Assembly: GCA_964642045.1 (NCBI GenBank)
Contig: CAZXLZ010000040.1
Location: 1-10,960 of the forward strand
Source: RGIG5057 sp964642045
Lineage (GTDB): Bacteria > Bacillota > Clostridia > TANB77 > CAG-465
Direction of reading: 5' to 3'
Length of the DNA stretch: 10,960 nucleotides
Below are positions 1 to 6,611 of the stretch, one piece after another. Positions within the stretch are counted from its first letter, which is position 1, and every line of letters begins with the position of its first letter. The notes under the pieces are model-generated. The model was not told the origin of the DNA. It saw only the letters and a program-made list of their open reading frames with translations, and made no database searches. The translations under genes were made by a program, and so were the position numbers.

Positions 1-80
1 ATAAAAGAATCACAACATTGTATAAAAAAGTGGACACTTAATATTGCAATTTATAGATATTATAATTTTTAACATTATTA

Positions 81-109
81 TTGACATAAATAGCAAAAAA
101 TGTTATAAT
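81..109 (+). promoter_or_regulatory. Consensus sigma-A promoter of the SleB-like hydrolase gene
   Basis: TTGACA at 81-86 and TATAAT at 104-109 are separated by exactly 17 bases, and a TG dinucleotide at 101-102 adds an extended -10 element. Both hexamers are perfect matches to the vegetative consensus. Transcription should begin near 116, giving a leader of about 80 bases. A small TGCCT/AGGCA hairpin (158-175) lies in that leader just before the ribosome binding site. Bases 1-80 hold no other feature I can support. Confidence 0.85.
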
Positions 110-196
110 TTATTTTAAGTCATTTTAAAGCTTGAGAAATTATTTTCAATGGAATAATGCCTTAAAAAAGAGGCAAAAGTGAAAGGAAGTTTACTT

Positions 197-1030
197 ATGA
201 AAAAAAATATTTTAGATGTAAAAATTTATAACGATTTACCATCTAAAAAAGCAGTATTCATAATGCGTATTTTTTTCTTGCTGCTTCTTCTTTTAGCCAT
301 TTTAATAATCATATTTGGCCAAAAACAAGAAACAAGAATAAGTAAAGAAATAAGTAAAGACAGTAAATTATTAAGCTTTACAGAATTTTTAAATTCATCT
401 GGCATGATCTTAAGCCGGCCAAATTTACAGATTTCTAAAAATGAAACTACTGTAAATGAAATTGTTTCTGAAAAACCTGCTAGTTCTACAGTTACACTCC
501 AATATCAATCCTGCAAGCTTGACGCTATTCTTGAAAACCAATTTTCAGAAAAGCCAAGTGAAGGATTTATAGAAGAAGTAACTTCAGAAACTGGTCAAGA
601 AACAGTAGAAGAAGTTACAGATTATTCTCATATATACAAAAAAATTGGTATAAGTGAATATGAATTTAACGTTCTATGCAAATATCTTTGGAACGAATAT
701 GGTCATGGCTGTCTTGAAGGACAAGCAGCAACAGTTTCTGTTATATTAAATAGAATAAAGTCCGAATATTTTCCAAACGATATAGTGTCTGTAATAGGTC
801 AAAAAGACCCCGACCAGTTTGCTGAAGCATATTGTCACGAACCATTTGTTGAGCCAACTGAAACGATGATAGAAGCAATAGAAATTGCTTTTAGTGGCAC
901 AGACTACAGTAATGGTGCAGTGTACTATGCAAACCTTGAAAAAATAACTAATGAGGATACTCTTAATTGGTTTTTATCATTAGAAGTAGCTGCTGAAGTT
1001 CCATATACTACTTTTTTCAAGTTAGGATAG
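197..1030 (+). CDS. Membrane-anchored SleB/CwlJ-like cell wall hydrolase (Hydrolase_2 domain)
   Basis: Predicted peptidoglycan hydrolase acting outside the membrane, 277 aa. Residues 1-18 are short and basic, 19-40 form one hydrophobic segment without a lipobox, about 41-150 is a Ser/Thr/Glu-rich linker, and 157-248 resembles the Hydrolase_2 fold of SleB/CwlJ lytic enzymes. Visible family signatures are the NEYG segment with the candidate catalytic Glu167, the following GQAAT and ILNR (183-186), an FP-N-D-I-VSVI segment, and AVYYAN near the end. I chose ATG 197 because AAAGGAAG at 182-189 is a well-spaced ribosome binding site; an in-frame GTG at 179 overlaps that site and is unlikely. In spore formers the family includes germination lytic enzymes, but the N-terminal anchor and vegetative promoter suggest a role in growing cells (inference). 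The gene converges on the acyl-CoA synthetase and shares its terminator. Confidence 0.85.
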   Translation: MKKNILDVKIYNDLPSKKAVFIMRIFFLLLLLLAILIIIFGQKQETRISKEISKDSKLLSFTEFLNSSGMILSRPNLQISKNETTVNEIVSEKPASSTVTLQYQSCKLDAILENQFSEKPSEGFIEEVTSETGQETVEEVTDYSHIYKKIGISEYEFNVLCKYLWNEYGHGCLEGQAATVSVILNRIKSEYFPNDIVSVIGQKDPDQFAEAYCHEPFVEPTETMIEAIEIAFSGTDYSNGAVYYANLEKITNEDTLNWFLSLEVAAEVPYTTFFKLG

Positions 1031-1038
1031 CAAAAATT

Positions 1039-1070
1039 CCCCACGTAAAATTTTTACGTGGGATTCTTTT
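1039..1070 (+). terminator. Bidirectional intrinsic terminator between convergent genes
   Basis: CCCACGTAAA (1040-1049) pairs perfectly with TTTACGTGGG (1053-1062), leaving a three-base loop. A T-rich tail follows on the plus strand (ATTCTTTTT), and an AATTTTTG tail follows when read on the minus strand. It starts 9 bases after the hydrolase stop and ends at the stop of the minus-strand acyl-CoA synthetase, so it can serve both. Confidence 0.85.
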
Positions 1071-2792
1071 TAATTTGTACTTAATATTTTCTTCATTTCT
1101 TCGTGTCTTTTGATTTTTTTAGTAGTTGTTTTTATAAGTTCTTCATCTGTTAATATAAGGTGCTTTATATGCTTATATGTAGGAAAAGTCTTATTAAGCT
1201 CCTTTATTTCATTCCAAACTATATTATAAAGTTCTTCTTTAGTCTTACCTTTATATTTTTCTTCTACTAATTCCTTATTATATGTAATTTTTATAGCAAG
1301 TTTTACATCATCTTTATTATCAGGATCAGGCAGACCAAAAGCCATACATTCTTCTACTATATCTAATCTACTAACTACAGTTTCAATTTCTTCTGGAAAT
1401 ATCTTCTTGCCATTTCTTAGAACTATCATGTTCTTACTTCTTCCTGTTATAAATAATATTCCATCATTATCAAAATATCCCAAATCTCCAGTATAAAACC
1501 AGCCATCTTTTAAAACTTCTTTAGTAAGATCTTCCATTTCATAATAGCCAAGCATTACATTTGGTCCTTTAACTCTAATCTGACCTATACCATTTTCATC
1601 TTTATCAACAACCTCTACTTCCTCATTACACATAGGTATACCTACTGAGCCCTTCTTCTGTGTAAAATATCCCTCTGATGCAATTACAGGTGATGTTTCA
1701 CTAAGACCATAACCTTGAACAGTTGATATTCCTAAATTATTGAAAGCCTGAAGTACATCACTATCAGCAGGAGCTCCTCCTACTATTACAAGTCTTAAAG
1801 CTCCTCCTAAAGCACCTATAACCTGTTTAAATATGGTTCTTCTTAAATCTATATGTAGTTTCATTAAGAAGTTACTTAGTTTTAAAGCCGTTTTTATAAG
1901 CTTCTCTTTATTTTGTTTCTTTATTTCTTTATTTATAGCCTTATATATTGCCTCAACAAGTACTGGTACACCAACAAATAAAGTAACTTTATACTCATTT
2001 AAATTTTGCTTTATATACCTTAGTCCATCAGGAAAAACATTTCTTACTCCACAAGCAAGCATAACTATCATACATGTAGAACCAAATATATGATGAAATG
2101 GCAGGAAAGCAATATTTGTATCAGTTGACCTAATATCTTCAACTCTTAGCATAGCATAAGTATTAGAAGCTATATTTTTATGGGATAGCATTACTGCCTT
2201 TGATGCAGAAGTAGTACCTGAAGTAAATAGCAATATGTTCATTGCATTTTCATCTATTTTACAATCCATATATTCAGTATTACCACTTTCTACTAGCATT
2301 TCACCAAGCTTCATTAAATCTCCTATATTTCTATATCCTTCTATTTCAGACATAGATATAAATTCTATAATATTAGTCTTTTCCTTTTTCTTTATACTTC
2401 TTATTCTTTCCTCTAATTTTTCATCAAAGAATATTAAGTCTGCTTTGCTTCTTATAATTGAGTTCTCAAGCTCTTCTTCTTGTAAATCCTTATCAAGTGG
2501 AACTGAAACTATTCCTCCGAAGAAGATTAGCCAAGTGGACTAAGACCCACTCATATCTATTTTTACCAACAATTGCTACTCTCTTATTCTTCATTCCTAT
2601 GTTATAAAGAGCTGTACCTAGTTTATTTATATCTTTAAAAAGCTGAGAATATGTAATATTTTCATATGTTACATCTTTTTCCTCTTTATGTTTTATAACA
2701 AAAGCTACATTATCACTATATTTTTCACATGCGGCATAAATTATCTGTTTTATATCTTTATATTCTTTAGCATCAAACATCTTTCTTTTCAT
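1070..2792 (-). pseudogene. Long-chain acyl-CoA synthetase (AMP-binding), broken by a frameshift
   Basis: An ANL-superfamily enzyme that would activate a fatty acid with ATP and join it to CoA. The first 91 residues (2792 to about 2520) hold the N-terminal domain and end at YEWVLVHLANLL. Reading then shifts: the original frame stops within eight residues, at a TGA, while the frame one base on continues as GGIVSVPLDKDL, a typical family segment, and runs open to 1070. Joined, they give about 573 aa, normal for the family. The downstream part carries the ATP-binding loop FTSGTTSASK, GYGLSETSP, YTGDLG, GRSKNMIVLRNGKK, and the TTTKKIKR segment with the usual C-terminal lysine. The start has AGGAGG at 2799-2804, six bases upstream. 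The 427-aa frame opening at ATG 2353 lacks an adjacent ribosome binding site and is probably only the tail of the broken gene. A sequencing error or a programmed shift are alternatives. The substrate cannot be read from sequence. Confidence 0.85.
2513..2525 (-). other. Frameshift junction in the acyl-CoA synthetase
   Basis: On the coding strand the frame reads CTT CTT CGG AGG, then runs to a TGA. Skipping one base gives GGA GGA ATA, which restores the conserved GGIVSVPLDK segment. The net change is either one extra base or two missing bases; family spacing between the Trp and the GI pair fits a two-base loss slightly better. CGG is a rare codon in such AT-rich genomes, and the site also contains GGAGGA, which resembles a Shine-Dalgarno sequence. 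Confidence 0.8.
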
Positions 2793-2827
2793 AAAGTTCC
2801 TCCTAAGGTTAAATTAAATTCTCAAGT

Positions 2828-2856
2828 ATTATATCACAAATAATATGACATATAAA
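2828..2856 (-). promoter_or_regulatory. Putative promoter of the acyl-CoA synthetase gene
   Basis: On the minus strand TTTATA (2851-2856) and a perfect TATAAT (2828-2833) are 17 bases apart, 35 bases upstream of the start codon. The -35 box is weak (four of six) and overlaps the base of the terminator hairpin of the upstream gene. Confidence 0.5.
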
Positions 2857-2890
2857 GGGCGAAACTGTTTGTTTACAATTTTCGCCCTTT
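2854..2890 (-). terminator. Intrinsic terminator of the serpin-like gene
   Basis: AAAGGGCGAAA (2880-2890, read on the minus strand) pairs with TTTCGCCCTTT (2854-2864) around a loop of about 15 bases, beginning 13 bases after the stop of the 2903-4042 gene. The arm ends in TTT followed by AT-rich sequence. The stem is nearly symmetrical, but no plus-strand gene ends here, so it serves the minus strand. Confidence 0.7.
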
Positions 2891-2902
2891 ATTTATCACT
2901 CT

Positions 2903-4042
2903 TTACTGAAATTTAGTTATATCTGCTACTTTGGCTGCAAAATATGGAAGATTAGAATCTTTTTCTATTAAAAATATAGTAAATGTGTTATCGACATTAA
3001 AACTTCTAATTTTTGTTTCCATTATAGCTGTAGTTTTTTGAACCATCATTCCAGCTTCACTTTTTATTTTTCCACCATTTTCATCAAGTTCAAATTCAAC
3101 TGTTTGCATAGCTTTTGATATATTATAAATGCTACCATCAGCAAAACTAAAATTTTTATTTTCAACCTCTGTAATGTTATTTTTTAATTTAAAGGAAATT
3201 TCGGGCATTTTAAAGTTTTCACTTTCACTAAGATGCTTGTTACCACTATAGCTTTTTTCTTTATCTATAATACTCATATACGTATCATAAAAGCTATTAT
3301 CCTTTCCTCCTTTTTCAATTATAACTTCATCATTTGTTTTAGTATAAAGTTTTATCGCAAATTCATTTTCTGAATTATAATAAAGTACTTTAATCTGATT
3401 TTTAACTATATAATCGGTATCATTATCTGTACCAAAATATTTCACATTTTCATAACTACCAAATCTTCCATTATTAAGTTTAGTAAATTTATTTTCAAAC
3501 TCGAATTTTTTCTTAAGCATACAGTATAAGAAATAATCCTCATCTGACACATGTACAAAATCAAAGTCGTCTAAAATATTACTAGTTTCATCAAACTTTT
3601 CTTTTATAGCTTTTTCTATCTCTTCTTTTAATTTAAGAGTTGGATGTCCATATACTTTATAATAACTACTATCAGCAAGGTTTGATATATCAAATGTACC
3701 TTTATTTAGATTATCTATAACTTCAGTTTGATTTTCAAAAACTATATCCTGCTTTGCTATATCATTTTTAAGGTCATTCCATATAAGATTAAAAGTTCCA
3801 CACCATACAGTATTATCAGTTATTTTATCTTCTAAAGATAATGCTAAACTTATATTAGCTTCTTCTTTATTTGGTTTATCCTGCACTGGTTCATTCTCTA
3901 TTGGTGCATAATCATAGCCCCAAGTACTAAAAAATACCTTTTCACCTTTTTTCATTTGCCTCATATCTGCCATGTATAATATAGTAAGTACAAATGCACA
4001 TATAACTGCTACTATTATTAATATTCTGATACCATTTTTCAT
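2903..4042 (-). CDS. Membrane-anchored, serpin-like protein of unknown function
   Basis: A 379-residue protein with a short basic N-terminus and one hydrophobic segment (about 5-24) without a lipobox cysteine, so probably a signal anchor with the rest outside the cell. Just after it comes KVFFSTWGYDYAP (35-47), a juxtamembrane motif I recall from other clostridial surface proteins. The last 80 residues resemble the serpin C-terminus by eye: VEFELDENGGKIKSEA sits like the serpin hinge (usually EEG followed by small residues), and FNVDNTFTIFLIEKDSNLPYF sits like the closing FxxxxPFxFxI strand. Total length also fits a serpin. The hinge lacks the Ala/Thr run of inhibitory serpins, so protease inhibition is doubtful. 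No database comparison was possible. The start is set by AGGAGG at 4051-4056, eight bases upstream. It appears to be a single-gene unit with its own terminator. Confidence 0.55.
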   Translation of the reverse strand: MKNGIRILIIVAVICAFVLTILYMADMRQMKKGEKVFFSTWGYDYAPIENEPVQDKPNKEEANISLALSLEDKITDNTVWCGTFNLIWNDLKNDIAKQDIVFENQTEVIDNLNKGTFDISNLADSSYYKVYGHPTLKLKEEIEKAIKEKFDETSNILDDFDFVHVSDEDYFLYCMLKKKFEFENKFTKLNNGRFGSYENVKYFGTDNDTDYIVKNQIKVLYYNSENEFAIKLYTKTNDEVIIEKGGKDNSFYDTYMSIIDKEKSYSGNKHLSESENFKMPEISFKLKNNITEVENKNFSFADGSIYNISKAMQTVEFELDENGGKIKSEAGMMVQKTTAIMETKIRSFNVDNTFTIFLIEKDSNLPYFAAKVADITKFQ

Positions 4043-4252
4043 AAAAATATCCTCCTATTCTAAATGATTAGACTTTACGCACTCCAAAGTTCATTTTAAT
4101 ACTTTTACCTTTATTTTAATAGGATTAAAAGTATTTAAATTTAACTAGTATTAATAAATTTTGGTAGTCCGAAAGAAAGTTAGAAATATCGTTAGTATAT
4201 CCTTTTTCCGTGTATCCACAAGACACAAATATTTCTGCCCCCTTTTATTATT
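4043..4252. other. Intergenic region with one inverted repeat; no clear terminator
   Basis: This stretch lies between the glycosylase stop and the serpin-like gene start. I see no open frame and no convincing promoter hexamers. It holds the inverted repeat at 4098-4135, and a looser pairing of AGAAATAT (4184-4191) with ATATTTCT (about 4230-4237) around a weak GTGT/ACAC hairpin. The latter lacks a T-tract, so I do not call it a terminator; the glycosylase transcript may read through into the next gene. Confidence 0.45.
4098..4135. repeat. Perfect 10-bp inverted repeat upstream of the serpin-like gene
   Basis: AATACTTTTA (4098-4107) and TAAAAGTATT (4126-4135) are exact reverse complements separated by 18 bases; CCT and AGG within the loop can pair further. 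It lies 56-93 bases before the start codon of the serpin-like gene. It could be an operator or a leader hairpin. No T-tract follows, so a terminator is unlikely. Confidence 0.55.
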
Positions 4253-4966
4253 TTAATTTCTATTATTAAAAGCATTAATGTATTTATTCAAATATTTAGT
4301 CCTGTCCTTTGAATTATACTGCATAATAAATCTTGGGTGTTCTAAAGCAACAATTTTATCAAAAAATTTATATCGATCGTTAATTTCTGTTAAGAATTTA
4401 AAATTCTCTCCACTTCCTATACAATAACATATCGATGTATTAATTCCAAAAGAAATCTGTTTTTTTAAAGAATCAACAATAAAATCGTACAAAGCATTCT
4501 CCAATTTCTTATTTTCATAATAATTTGAATTAACTTCATTTCCTTTTGAATTTATATTTACTATTCCTAACGGACAGACAAAATTCATAAAAAAGTCATT
4601 ATAAAATTTTTCAAGGCCACCATATTGTTCCATAACATCATACAAAAAATCAGAAGATGATTTATTTATATAAAAGTTATCAATCATAATACCAGTCTCT
4701 TTATAAAGATGACTCGCATCTTCAAATGGAATACCTGTTGTAGCTGTGCCTTTCCTTGCTGGTGAACTACCTAGTATTAAATATCTTTTATTATTGTCAT
4801 TATAATATTTATTATAAAATGCATTGGTTAACTTTTTTATTTGTTCTTTATTTTTATCATTAAATGGATTACTAATGCTATAATTACCAAATAAAGCTAA
4901 AGATATATTAGCTAACCATTCATTAAATTCTAGAACACTATCTGCAAAAGTTTTTCTTTTTGTCAT
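4253..4966 (-). CDS. SMUG2-like uracil-DNA glycosylase family protein (DUF4918)
   Basis: Likely a base-excision repair glycosylase that removes uracil or related damaged bases from DNA, 237 aa, cytoplasmic. It follows the DUF4918/SMUG2 pattern: ILGSSPARKGTATTGIPFED (64-83) is the glycine/proline-rich active-site loop; a segment with DFLYDVMEQYGG and FVCPLGIV comes next; IGSGENFKFL and LEHPRFIMQY (208-217, with His210-Pro211-Arg212) close the fold. These match the family's GxxPxRxGxxxTGIPF and HPRxIMQY signatures. I chose ATG 4966, preceded by AGAGAG at 4975-4980; an in-frame TTG at 4993 would add nine residues but lacks a better ribosome binding site. Family activity is known from few members, so the substrate is inferred. 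The gene stands alone between the metal-uptake operon and the serpin-like gene. Confidence 0.8.
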   Translation of the reverse strand: MTKRKTFADSVLEFNEWLANISLALFGNYSISNPFNDKNKEQIKKLTNAFYNKYYNDNNKRYLILGSSPARKGTATTGIPFEDASHLYKETGIMIDNFYINKSSSDFLYDVMEQYGGLEKFYNDFFMNFVCPLGIVNINSKGNEVNSNYYENKKLENALYDFIVDSLKKQISFGINTSICYCIGSGENFKFLTEINDRYKFFDKIVALEHPRFIMQYNSKDRTKYLNKYINAFNNRN

Positions 4967-5060
4967 TTTATCAACTCTCTTTTTCAATCCCAACTCTATC
5001 TAAATTAATCTTTTTTTATAGAAAAGTATTCAATCCTCATGACATATTTATTCTAAGGAT

Positions 5061-5089
5061 ATTCTATCATAAGGAATGTATAATCGCAA
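5061..5089 (-). promoter_or_regulatory. Putative promoter of the SMUG2-like gene
   Basis: On the minus strand TTGCGA (5084-5089) and TAGAAT (5061-5066) are 17 bases apart, matching four and five of six consensus positions. It lies just beyond the znuB stop and overlaps the large hairpin at 5069-5111. The leader would be close to 90 bases. Confidence 0.4.
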
Positions 5090-5111
5090 TACTTACTTAT
5101 GCATTCCTTAT
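5069..5111. repeat. Long hairpin over the 3' end of the permease gene
   Basis: ATAAGGAATG (5069-5078) pairs with CATTCCTTAT (5102-5111); beyond one T/G position, four more pairs (5080-5083 with 5097-5100) extend the stem to about 15 bp around a 13-base loop. The znuB stop codon lies inside it. A run of six T follows on the plus strand only, where no gene ends. On the minus strand no T-tract follows, so it may stabilise the 3' end of the operon mRNA or terminate weakly. Confidence 0.6.
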
Positions 5112-5918
5112 TTTTTCTACCATATAGAATATAATAAACATTACTAGGTTTGTTACTACTATCATAGCACCTGTACTTATACTAAGTATATATGATAAAT
5201 ATAGACCCAGTAAAAAACAAAATACACTAACTATGCTAGAGCTTATAACTACTTTTTTGAAAGTCTTGAAAACTCTCATTGATGTAAGTGCTGGAAAAAT
5301 TATAATACTACTAATTAAAAGTGTTCCAAGCATTCTCATACCCACAACAATTATAACTGCAGTAAGTACTGCAAGTATACTAGTATATTTTTTTACATTA
5401 AGTCCGCTTGCCACAGCAAAATCCTCATCAAAGGTTATAATGAATATTTTTTTATAACATACAATATAAATGACTACAACAGCAACTGCAACAATGACGC
5501 TTAAAACTATATCTGACTCACTCATAGCAAGAACTGATCCAAACATAAAATTACATACATCTGTATTAAGACCTGTTGTAAGAGAAGTGACCATAGCGCC
5601 AATTGCTAATGCGCTACTAGATATAATAGCAATTGCACTGTCATTTTTTATTCTTTTGTTATTACCTATTTTAAGTAGCAAAATTGCTGCAATTATCACT
5701 CCAGGCACAGCTATATAAAGTGGACTGCTAATTCCAAATGCAGCTGCTATCGTAATTAACGCATAGCCTACATGAGAAAGTCCATCTCCTATCATACTAA
5801 ATCTTTTTAAAACTAAACTTATACCAAGAAGAGCTGCACATAAACACACTAAAATTCCAACAAGTATTGCCCTTTGCATAAATACATGTGTGAGCATTTC
5901 TAAAATCGTTTCTATCAT
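5097..5918 (-). CDS. znuB: Zinc/manganese ABC transporter permease (ABC-3 family)
   Basis: Membrane subunit of a divalent metal importer, 273 aa, almost wholly hydrophobic with about eight membrane spans and no signal peptide. Family marks are SMIGDGLSHVGYA (41-53, with Asp45 and His49), the FGSVLAMS segment, and a charged cytoplasmic turn FDEDFAVASGLNVKKY typical of ABC-3 permeases. The last strongly hydrophobic spans end at MVEKIRNA. The ATG overlaps the last base of the ATPase stop (TAATG), and its AGGAGG (5928-5933) lies inside the ATPase reading frame, so translation is likely coupled. It is the last gene of the operon. The metal is inferred as zinc from the Fur-type regulator; manganese transporters (MntB/PsaC type) have the same fold and cannot be ruled out. 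Confidence 0.88.
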   Translation of the reverse strand: MIETILEMLTHVFMQRAILVGILVCLCAALLGISLVLKRFSMIGDGLSHVGYALITIAAAFGISSPLYIAVPGVIIAAILLLKIGNNKRIKNDSAIAIISSSALAIGAMVTSLTTGLNTDVCNFMFGSVLAMSESDIVLSVIVAVAVVVIYIVCYKKIFIITFDEDFAVASGLNVKKYTSILAVLTAVIIVVGMRMLGTLLISSIIIFPALTSMRVFKTFKKVVISSSIVSVFCFLLGLYLSYILSISTGAMIVVTNLVMFIIFYMVEKIRNA

Positions 5919-6592
5919 TATTTATTTCCTCCTGCTATATAACTGTAGGTAGTGCCTTTATAACTTACCTTTCCCTGCTCCATTTCTATAACATTATCAG
6001 CAAATTTAAGTGCTCTATCTATATCATGTGAAACCATAAGTATAGTTAAATTCCTTTTCTTTTTTAATGTATCTAACAAATGATATATTTGTTTTGCTAT
6101 ATTCGGGTCAAGTCCATTAGTAGGTTCATCTAGAATTAAAAGTTTATCACTAGCACACATTGTCCTTGCTATAAGTACTCTTTGCTTTTGACCACCTGAA
6201 AGATCTGAGAAAGCTTTTTTCCTTATATCATATATATTTAGTTCTCTCATTATATCTATCGCCTTTTTTCTATCTTCTTTTTTATAAAATATACTTAGAG
6301 GATTATTTGATATTGTACCTGATAAAACAACCTCTTCTATTGAAGCTGGGAAATCAGTACTAGCAATATTACTCTGAGGAAGATATCCAATTTTCTCATT
6401 TACTACTATCTTACCTATATAGTTTTTATTTAATCCCACTATACATTTTAATAAGCTACTTTTTCCTGAACCATTTTCACCTACTATACATGTAAATTTT
6501 CCTTCCTCAATTTCTAAATTTATCTTTTTTAATACACTCTTATTTCCTATATAACTAAAGGATAAATCCTTTATAACTATAACATTTTGCAT
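5918..6592 (-). CDS. znuC: Zinc/manganese ABC transporter ATP-binding protein
   Basis: ATPase that powers the metal importer, 224 aa, peripheral on the inner membrane face. All ABC motifs are intact: Walker A GENGSGKSS (38-46), Q-loop Gln73 in YLPQS, signature LSGGQKQR (131-138), Walker B LLILDEP with Glu156, D-loop residues to Asp162, and the switch His189 in VSHD. The length is slightly short of typical ZnuC, as in Gram-positive relatives. I prefer ATG 6592, because the AAAGGTG just upstream (6599-6605) is correctly spaced for it; the in-frame GTG at 6601 is part of that ribosome binding site. The gap to the upstream substrate-binding gene is about 20 bases and the downstream permease overlaps by one base, so all belong to one transcript. 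Confidence 0.9.
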   Translation of the reverse strand: MQNVIVIKDLSFSYIGNKSVLKKINLEIEEGKFTCIVGENGSGKSSLLKCIVGLNKNYIGKIVVNEKIGYLPQSNIASTDFPASIEEVVLSGTISNNPLSIFYKKEDRKKAIDIMRELNIYDIRKKAFSDLSGGQKQRVLIARTMCASDKLLILDEPTNGLDPNIAKQIYHLLDTLKKKRNLTILMVSHDIDRALKFADNVIEMEQGKVSYKGTTYSYIAGGNK

Positions 6593-6611
6593 ATTTTTCA
6601 CCTTTTTTTAA

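Noticed and set aside
132..149. A second Fur/Zur-like site (TTGAGAAATTATTTTCAA) in the leader of the wall hydrolase gene
   Set aside because: The arms match at only about six of nine positions, the symmetry centre differs from the operator at 7977-7993, and such partial matches are expected in AT-rich DNA.
1833..2543. Plus-strand open frames opposite the acyl-CoA synthetase
   Set aside because: They are antisense to a clearly conserved enzyme, have no ribosome binding site or recognisable domain, and reflect the AT-rich codon use of the real gene.
4180..4240. Terminator for the SMUG2-like gene
   Set aside because: Only a weak GTGT/ACAC stem and distant eight-base arms are present, without a following T-run on the minus strand.
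5233..5718. Plus-strand open frames opposite the permease gene
   Set aside because: The hydrophobic translations are by-products of the membrane-protein codons on the minus strand; no start signals are seen.
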